Positions 58,506 to 63,790 of a stretch of DNA of 63,790 nucleotides are shown here, in pieces (the first letter of the stretch is position 1; each line of letters begins with the position of its first letter). A program made the translations under genes and the position numbers. The stretch is taken from assembly GCA_014650415.1 (NCBI GenBank), contig BMUX01000028.1, positions 1-63,790 of the forward strand, written 5' to 3'. The notes beneath the pieces were generated by a model that searched no databases, had not been told where the DNA came from, and saw nothing but the letters and a program-made list of their open reading frames with translations. Source of the DNA: Streptomyces spiroverticillatus. GTDB taxonomy: Bacteria > Actinomycetota > Actinomycetes > Streptomycetales > Streptomycetaceae.

Positions 58506-59494
58506 TCAGTCGAGGCTGGCGACGACGGCCTCTGCGCCGCGTCGCTGCTCGTCGAGGGTGGGGTTGTGCAGGCGTGTGGCGAGGGTCCAGCCGTGGCCGG
58601 CCGGGTCGGTGATCCGCGCGTACCGGTCGCCCCAGTACGACTGGCGCGGTGGGGAATCGAGGGACGCGCCCGCCGCAGCACTTCGTCGACGTTCGCGGTG
58701 TAGAGGGTGAGGGTGACGGTCGTGCCTCCGAGGGACCGGGGTGTCCTGCCCCGCATCACGGGCAGGACGTCGTGGATCTGCAGGAGGCAGTCCCCGACGG
58801 CGACTTCGGCGTGGGTGACCGTGCCGTCCTGGGTTCGCACCACGTCGAGCCTGCGCGCGCCGAAGGCCGCCTCGTAGAACTCGATGAGGGCACTGGTGTC
58901 CTCGACGGCGAGGTACGGGGTGACGGAACGGAATCCCGGCGGCCGCCATCCCGTGCTGGTGGGGGCGGCGGTGGTGCCGGGGGCGGCCCGGGTCTCTGCC
59001 GCCCAGCGGGCGAACAGCGCGTCGCAGGCACCTTCGCGGACGGCGCCCCTGACGGTGATGTCACTGAACGTGGGTCCGGTGAGGATGTCGCGCATGCGGT
59101 GGGGGAAGTGCCGGATCCCCAGACCGGCCAGAGTGGGGAGTGAGGACCCGTACACGACCCCTGTCACACCCGCCCAGCCTGCGGCACCGGCGCACATGGG
59201 GCAGCACTCGGCCGTGGTCACCAGGACGCAGCGGCGGGTGTCCAGGCCGTCGGCGGCTGCTTCGCGCAGCACGTTCATCTCGGCGTGGGCAGTGGGGTCG
59301 CCGTCGAGGGCGCTGTTGAGGGAAACCGCGGCGAGGGAGCCGTCCCTGGTGTCCAGCAGCCCTGCGGCGAAGGGGTTGCCTGCGGCATCGGCCCGGGCGA
59401 GGAGGCCGTCCATCGCCGTGTTCACAGCGGCGTCGGAGAGCAGCGTCGCCGCTCCTTGACGTCCCGCTTCGTCGGTGGGATTGGGCAGGGTCAT
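58506..59494 (-). pseudogene. Nucleoside deaminase-VOC domain fusion, frameshifted near its 3' end
   Basis: The N-terminal 185 residues are a zinc-dependent cytidine/guanine-type deaminase: H70-A-E72 (DPTAHAEMNVL) and C98/C101 in ECCPMCAG, where the usual Pro before the first Cys is Cys. The C-terminal half is a glyoxalase/bleomycin-resistance VOC domain (PYLAVEDTSALIEFYEAAFG, VTHAEVAVGDCLLQ). At about 58665-58675 one base is missing: the next frame carries GASLDSPPRQSYWGDRYARI, then DPAGHGWTLATR, to a stop at 58506. It overlaps the sulfotransferase gene by ATGA. Real mutation or sequencing error. Confidence 0.78.
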
Positions 59495-60330
59495 CGAAGC
59501 TCCAGGCTCTGCGGCGGTTGCGTGGCGGTCCCGCACGCTTGTGGGTTCCAGGGGGAGGGGGTGTAGCCGAGCGCGGTGCACAATGCGCGCAGGGGGCGGG
59601 GGTCGACGGGCAGGTCGATGTCCTGCGGGGGAAGGATGGTGCCGGTGGCGATCCGGTCGCCGACATCGCCGAGGAAGACCTTGAACGGCCCGTGGTCGCT
59701 CCGGCCGTAGTGGAGCATGTCCGCCTCCCACGGAATGTCGAGGAACGCGCAGATCTCCTTGACGACCGGTTCCGGGTCGGCGACCAGGTCCTCATAACGC
59801 ACCGTCAGGCCCGGCAAAGCCGCACGGGCTTCGACGAGGGCGTGCAGCAGGGCGGTGACGAACTGCAGGACCGCTTCGGGGGCGGCCCAGTCGCGGTACT
59901 GCTCCCCGTGGACGAGGCGCAGTTGCTCGCCCATGAGTCCGTGGTGGGCGGCGAGCATGGAGCGCAGGATGTGTTCGGGGTGGCGGAGCAGGAAGACGTA
60001 CCTCGCCTCGGGCCAGCAGGCGTGCAGCCGTTGCCAGGCCAGAAGGTTGGTCGGTGTCTTCTCCACGATGGTGCGCTTGCCGCTCGTGCTCAGGCGCTCG
60101 TGCAGCAGCCGGTCCCACAACAGGTGTTCGAGGTCGTCCCCGTTCAGTCCCAGGGCTTCCAGCACCGCCGTGGTCTGCGGCTGCCCGCCCTGGACGGCGA
60201 ATTGCGTCAGGTGCATCTCGTGCGGTGCGTGCACCTGCGAGTGGGAGTCCAGCACGCAGCGCAGCAGGGTCGAGCCCGACCGGACGGCGGAGAGCAGGAA
60301 CACGGGGGAGGGGACCAAGCGCTGTGTCAT
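59491..60330 (-). CDS. Sulfotransferase family protein
   Basis: 279 residues. The 5'-phosphosulfate loop is FLLSAVRSGSTLL (residues 11-23), with EKTPTNLLAWQRLHACWPEA, RYVFLLRHPEHILRSMLAAH (3'-phosphate site Arg/Ser) and TVRYEDLVADPEPVVKEICA as in sulfotransferase_3/StaL-like proteins. It would move a sulfonate from PAPS to a hydroxyl or amine of an unknown acceptor. Both neighbours overlap it by four bases (ATGA at 60327-60330 and 59491-59494), so it is in one translationally coupled operon. Confidence 0.88.
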   Translation of the reverse strand: MTQRLVPSPVFLLSAVRSGSTLLRCVLDSHSQVHAPHEMHLTQFAVQGGQPQTTAVLEALGLNGDDLEHLLWDRLLHERLSTSGKRTIVEKTPTNLLAWQRLHACWPEARYVFLLRHPEHILRSMLAAHHGLMGEQLRLVHGEQYRDWAAPEAVLQFVTALLHALVEARAALPGLTVRYEDLVADPEPVVKEICAFLDIPWEADMLHYGRSDHGPFKVFLGDVGDRIATGTILPPQDIDLPVDPRPLRALCTALGYTPSPWNPQACGTATQPPQSLELR

Positions 60331-61121
60331 GCGGCACGCTCCAGGTGCAGATAGTCCTGGGGGCAGGTGAGGAGGTATCTGCCGCCGGGTGTCCGGTGGT
60401 GTTGGTCGAGGTAGTCGGCCAGTTCGTCGAGGCGGGGCGGCGGTGTGGGCAGGGGAGCGTCGTTGAGGAGGAACCGGGCGATGGTGAGCGCGCTGTCCAG
60501 GTCGGGAGTCTCCACGGTTCCAGGAACCGTCGTGAGGCTCGTCCGCCACTCGTGGTGGAGGTCGGCGGCGGTGAAGGGGGCCGGCAGGCTGCGCAGGTCG
60601 TAGCGGTAGCCGCTGAAGTGCCGGAGCATGCGCATGCAGTCACCCTCGGGGTTTTGCAGTACGACAACGGTCTGTCCGCCCCGGGCCGTCCAGGAAGCCA
60701 GGCGTTGCACGGTGGACAGCCATTGGCCGGGGTCCACGTGGTAGAGGACGTGCGAGCACAGCACCAGATCGGCCCTCTCGTCCACCTGGGCGGTCGCGAT
60801 GGACTCAGCCAGCACGCGTGCCTGCGGGCAGGCCCGGGCCAGCCGGTCTCTGAGGTGAGGGTTGGGCTCGATGGCGGTGATGCGCTCGAAGGAGTCTGCC
60901 AGGGCGGCAGTGGAGCGGCCGGTTCCGGCACCCGCGTCGACGAACACCGCGCGGCGCGGCAGGGCGGCGACCGTGGAGGCCAGATGGGCGCCGCCGGAGT
61001 TCTTGCCCGCAGCGTGGGTGAGAAGTGTCCTGAACGCCCTGTCGTACTCGGCGCCCAGCGGGTCCAAGGCAGTCACCACAGGCCCACGATCACCGTGCGG
61101 AGCAGGAACGATGTTGCTCAC
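60327..61121 (-). CDS. Class I SAM-dependent methyltransferase
   Basis: 264 residues from GTG 61121, with GAGGAGG upstream. Motif I VFVDAGAGTGRSTAALADSF (residues 59-78), then TAIEPNPHLRDRLA and LVLCSHVLYHVDPGQWLSTV. The C-terminal part is larger than in small-molecule enzymes of the UbiE type. It is the first gene of the minus-strand three-gene operon and 127 bp from the divergent acyl-AMP ligase, so a common control region is likely. Substrate unknown. Confidence 0.85.
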   Translation of the reverse strand: MSNIVPAPHGDRGPVVTALDPLGAEYDRAFRTLLTHAAGKNSGGAHLASTVAALPRRAVFVDAGAGTGRSTAALADSFERITAIEPNPHLRDRLARACPQARVLAESIATAQVDERADLVLCSHVLYHVDPGQWLSTVQRLASWTARGGQTVVVLQNPEGDCMRMLRHFSGYRYDLRSLPAPFTAADLHHEWRTSLTTVPGTVETPDLDSALTIARFLLNDAPLPTPPPRLDELADYLDQHHRTPGGRYLLTCPQDYLHLERAA

Positions 61122-61248
61122 ACAACCTCCTCGACACCAAGAACCGCAACGTATCCTCGGCCCTGCCCAGCGCGCGGGCGCGATACGCCCGCATTCCGTG
61201 GCGCTTCGACCTGAGTCCGAATTCGACCTGAATCCGAAGGGGACGAGC

Positions 61249-62832
61249 ATGACGTCGACATCCCGGCCGGAGTTCCGCAACTACGTGGAGATCATCCTGG
61301 AGGGCCTGGCGGAGGAGCCCGGCTGCGACATCCTGGTGAGCGGCGAACGCCGCATGGGTGCGGACGAGTTCCGTTCCCTGGTGTACCGGCTGGCGCGGGC
61401 GTTGCGGGAGCGCGGGGTCGGTCCGGGGCGGACGGTGACCCTGTTGTGCGGGAACCTGCCGGAGACGATCGCGGTGCGGTACGCGGTCAATCTGCTGGGT
61501 GCGCACTTCAACCATCTCTACAACCGGCTCGCGGTGGACGTGCAGGCCCTGATGATGGCCGACGTGGACACGTACGCGCTGATCGTCGACCCGCGCCTGG
61601 CCGACCGGGCGGCGGAACTCATCGGCGCGGTACCTCCGGTGGAACACGTCCTGGTCCTCGGCGAGGCCCCCGAGGACGGGCGCGCGCGGGTTGCCCGTAT
61701 ACGGGGGAGCCTGGGCGAAGACCTCCTGGCCCTCGCCGAGAAGCAGCCGGACGCCCCCGTGGAGAGTGCCGCGCGCCCGGACGACCTGTGCTTCGTCCGG
61801 CACTCGGGCGGAACCACCGGACACCCCAAGGGCGTTCGCAGTACGTTCGCCAGGATGCAGGGCGGCGTCGCGCGCACGAGGGAGCTGTTCAGCGGGACGG
61901 AACGGCGGGATCTGGTGTGCACCCCGTTGTCGCACGCCGCCGGGTTCATCGCGGACGGCACCCTCTCCGCCGGAGGCACCGTCGTACTGCACTACGCCTT
62001 CGACCCGGCCGACATCCTCGCCACGATCGCCCGCGAGCACATCACCAACATCATGCTGCTCCCTCCGCTCCTCTACGAGGTCCTCGACCACCCCGACGCC
62101 GCACGCACCGACACCTCCAGCCTCCGGCAGATCACCTACGGCGGAACCCCCTCCTCCCCGGCCCGCATCGCCGAAGCCGTACGACTCCTCGGGCCTGTAC
62201 TGCAGCAGGGGTACGGGCAGTTCGAGGCCGGGGCGGTGAGCGTGCTGCCCGCCGCCGAGCACGACCCCGACCGCCCGGACGTCCTGCGCACCGCCGGGCG
62301 ACCGGTGCCGGGCGTCGAGGTCGAGATCCGCGACGAGAAAGGACAGGCGCTGCCCACCGACCGGGTGGGGGAGATCTGCGTGCGCTCGGAGATGGTGTTC
62401 GAGGGGTACTGGAAGAACCCCGAACTCACCGCCGAGGTGCTGCGGGAGGGGTGGGTGCACACCGGCGACCTCGGCTCCCTCGACGAGCAGGGATACCTGA
62501 CCGTCGTGGACCGGATCAAGGACATGATCGCGGTGGTCGGCGGCCACGTGTACACCACCGAGCTGGAGGACTTCCTCAACACCCACCCCGCCGTACGGCA
62601 GTCCGCCGTCTACGGGGTGAAGGGAACCGGCGGCCACGAACACATCCACGCCTCGGTCGTCACCACCCCCGGTGCCACCGTGACCGCCGACGACCTGCGG
62701 ACCTGGGTACGGGAGGGACGCGGCGCGATGTACGAGCCCGACCACGTCGACTTCACCGACGCCCTGCCGCTCACCGACGCGGGCAAACCCGACAAGAAGC
62801 GGCTGCGGGCCGAAGCCGCCGAGCGGAACTGA
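61249..62832 (+). CDS. Acyl-AMP ligase / acyl-CoA synthetase
   Basis: 527 residues of the ANL superfamily. The P-loop A3 motif is RHSGGTTGHPKGVRS (residues 185-199), followed by ITYGGTPSSPARIAEAVRLL, QGYGQFEAGAVSVL (A5), WVHTGDLGSLDEQGYL with DRIKDMIAVVGGHVYTTELE (A7-A8), and the catalytic Lys near the C-terminus in LTDAGKPDKKRLR (A10). It activates a carboxylic acid as acyl-AMP and probably transfers it to CoA. No carrier protein is fused or adjacent. AAGGGGACG precedes ATG 61249. Confidence 0.92.
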   Translation: MTSTSRPEFRNYVEIILEGLAEEPGCDILVSGERRMGADEFRSLVYRLARALRERGVGPGRTVTLLCGNLPETIAVRYAVNLLGAHFNHLYNRLAVDVQALMMADVDTYALIVDPRLADRAAELIGAVPPVEHVLVLGEAPEDGRARVARIRGSLGEDLLALAEKQPDAPVESAARPDDLCFVRHSGGTTGHPKGVRSTFARMQGGVARTRELFSGTERRDLVCTPLSHAAGFIADGTLSAGGTVVLHYAFDPADILATIAREHITNIMLLPPLLYEVLDHPDAARTDTSSLRQITYGGTPSSPARIAEAVRLLGPVLQQGYGQFEAGAVSVLPAAEHDPDRPDVLRTAGRPVPGVEVEIRDEKGQALPTDRVGEICVRSEMVFEGYWKNPELTAEVLREGWVHTGDLGSLDEQGYLTVVDRIKDMIAVVGGHVYTTELEDFLNTHPAVRQSAVYGVKGTGGHEHIHASVVTTPGATVTADDLRTWVREGRGAMYEPDHVDFTDALPLTDAGKPDKKRLRAEAAERN

Positions 62833-62919
62833 CCCCCGGTCCCCACCCGAGGCCGCCGCACACCGTTCGTGAGTGCCGACCAGTGATCTCCGCGTCGGCC
62901 GGCCAGCAGGCTCGCCCGC

Positions 62920-63699
62920 ATGAGCGACATGGGTGACATGGGTGAGCGGAACCGGTGGATTCCCCTGGAGGGCGCCGTCAACGCCCGTGACCTCGGCGGT
63001 CTTCCCACCGCTGACGGCCGCGTCACCCGGGCCCATCGCCTGTACCGCTCCGACAACCTCCAGTCGCTCACCGCGCACGACGTCGACCACCTCACCCGGG
63101 AGAGGAACCTCCGCCAGGTCGTCGATCTGCGCAGCGACACCGAGGCCGAACTCGACGGCCCGGGGCCCCTGGTGGGCCATCCGCTCGTCACCCACCACCA
63201 CCTCTCGCTCCTCTACCTCGTCGCCGAACCGGAGGACCTGTCCGACGCCGTACCCGTGGACAACAGCGAGGGCGCGCGCAGCATCGCCCTCTACCGCGGC
63301 TACCTCAGCCACCGTGCCGACTCCGTCCTGAGCGCGCTGCGCGTCATCGCCCACGGCGAGGGGGCGAGCATCGTCAACTGCGCGGCGGGCAAGGACCGTA
63401 CCGGAGTCGTCATCGCGCTGGCTCTGTCCGTCGTCGGCGTGACCCGCGAGGCGATCGTCGCCGACTACGCCGCCACCGGCGAGCGGGTCGCCGCCCTGCT
63501 CGCCCGGCTGCGGGCCAGCCCCACCTACGCCAAGGACCTCGGCGACGACCTTCCCGAGTCCGCCTACCTTCCCCGGCCGTTCATCCTGGAAAGCTTCCTC
63601 GCCGGCCTCGACGAACAGCACGAAGGCCCGCTCGGCTGGCTGCGGGCCCACGGCTGGACGGCCGCCGACACCGAGGCCCTGCGGGCCCGCATGCTGTAG
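62920..63699 (+). CDS. Tyrosine/dual-specificity phosphatase (Y_phosphatase3 type)
   Basis: 259 residues. IPLEGAVNARDLGGLPTADG is the N-terminal signature of the actinobacterial PtpB-like/lipid phosphatase family, and IVNCAAGKDRTGVVIALALS holds the CX5R loop with C154 and R160. It removes phosphate from tyrosine or phosphoinositide-like substrates. Short repeated SDMGDMGE codons open the gene. The stop is only eight bases before the terminal inverted repeat, so any downstream neighbour is cut off. Confidence 0.9.
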   Translation: MSDMGDMGERNRWIPLEGAVNARDLGGLPTADGRVTRAHRLYRSDNLQSLTAHDVDHLTRERNLRQVVDLRSDTEAELDGPGPLVGHPLVTHHHLSLLYLVAEPEDLSDAVPVDNSEGARSIALYRGYLSHRADSVLSALRVIAHGEGASIVNCAAGKDRTGVVIALALSVVGVTREAIVADYAATGERVAALLARLRASPTYAKDLGDDLPESAYLPRPFILESFLAGLDEQHEGPLGWLRAHGWTAADTEALRARML

Positions 63700-63707
63700 G
63701 GCGCCTA

Positions 63708-63790
63708 AGAGGTCGCGCGGATAGGTGTGGTGCTTGGGCAGCGCGACACCGTGGCGGAGCGATGGAAAACCGAGGATCACTCTGTCGTCG
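63708..63790. repeat. Right copy of the 83-bp perfect terminal inverted repeat
   Basis: Exact reverse complement of bases 1-83. Here the reading frame that stops just past the left copy stays open (RDLLGALQ) because the next bases differ, showing that the shared element ends at the boundary and that the flanks are unrelated. Confidence 0.9.

Noticed and set aside
61090..63780. Minus-strand open frame of 896 codons
   Set aside because: It is antisense to the acyl-AMP ligase and phosphatase genes, Gly/Val/Asp-rich with no domain, a usual third-position GC shadow.
1..63790. tRNA or rRNA genes
   Set aside because: No cloverleaf with a GGTTCRANNCC T-arm followed by an acceptor stem was found on reading either strand, and no rRNA-like segment.

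Overview
The window is very GC-rich DNA whose genes show the extreme third-position G/C bias, GTG starts, GGAGG ribosome sites and gene families (LacI/ABC/GH3 sugar operons, GH19 chitinase with a dre-like operator, DUF4246, CbrC, PPOX, many TetR/HxlR regulators) of a Streptomyces or close relative. About 60 intact genes plus roughly ten broken ones cover it. I see no rRNA, tRNA, CRISPR array, prophage or complete insertion sequence. Both ends carry the same 83 bp in perfect inverted orientation (1-83 and 63708-63790). This could be a repeat shared by the flanks, such as an IS end at which an assembly contig stopped, or a genuine terminal repeat.

Layout. 0-3 kb: truncated toxin-like gene, GNAT acetyltransferase, PLP threonine/serine dehydratase-like enzyme, YdeI-like protein. 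2.9-10.9 kb: a complete xylo-oligosaccharide module on the minus strand (LacI regulator, binding protein, two permeases, GH3 glycosidase, GH10 xylanase) that matches the known bxlREFGA organisation, with a recognisable promoter and a long hairpin between regulator and transport genes. 11-15.4 kb: lipoprotein, ridA remnant, dienelactone hydrolase, phosphodiester-glycosidase-like secreted protein, then about 0.9 kb without genes that holds a degenerate 55-bp tandem repeat. 15.4-28 kb: two convergent serine hydrolases, a methyltransferase, LysE exporter, GNAT plus histidine phosphatase pair, DUF4246 protein, a deleted zinc-ribbon gene, MerR regulator, an epimerase-like protein and a LysR/MFS divergent pair.

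28-44 kb is more accessory: an Mrr-like nuclease with membrane segments, a TetR/DHA2 efflux pair with twin operators, chromate transporter, CPT-like kinase, Ser/Thr kinase pseudogene, HxlR/CMD/DUF1330 group, a G8-tract frameshifted gene, an orphan GyrB-like GHKL protein that lacks a key Asn, an allene-oxide-cyclase-like secreted protein, the GH19 chitinase, and a lower-GC secreted protein. 43.6-54 kb holds IS5-type and ISKra4-type transposase remnants, CbrC, a TetR-cupin-DUF4865 operon, a barstar-fusion protein, DUF4240, a FitA-like antitoxin remnant, a transglutaminase-like protein, a secreted amidase, a quinone oxidoreductase behind two TetR-type operators, and a hydrolase broken by a 13-bp duplication.

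54-63.7 kb: PPOX protein, alpha/beta hydrolase, secreted lipase, Ada-like protein, and a compact set in which a methyltransferase, a sulfotransferase and a deaminase-VOC fusion are coupled by ATGA overlaps, divergent from an acyl-AMP ligase and followed by a dual-specificity-type phosphatase. That set is the best candidate here for an undescribed small-molecule pathway. The 55-bp repeat array is the best candidate for an undescribed DNA structure. No single locus is a proven new system.
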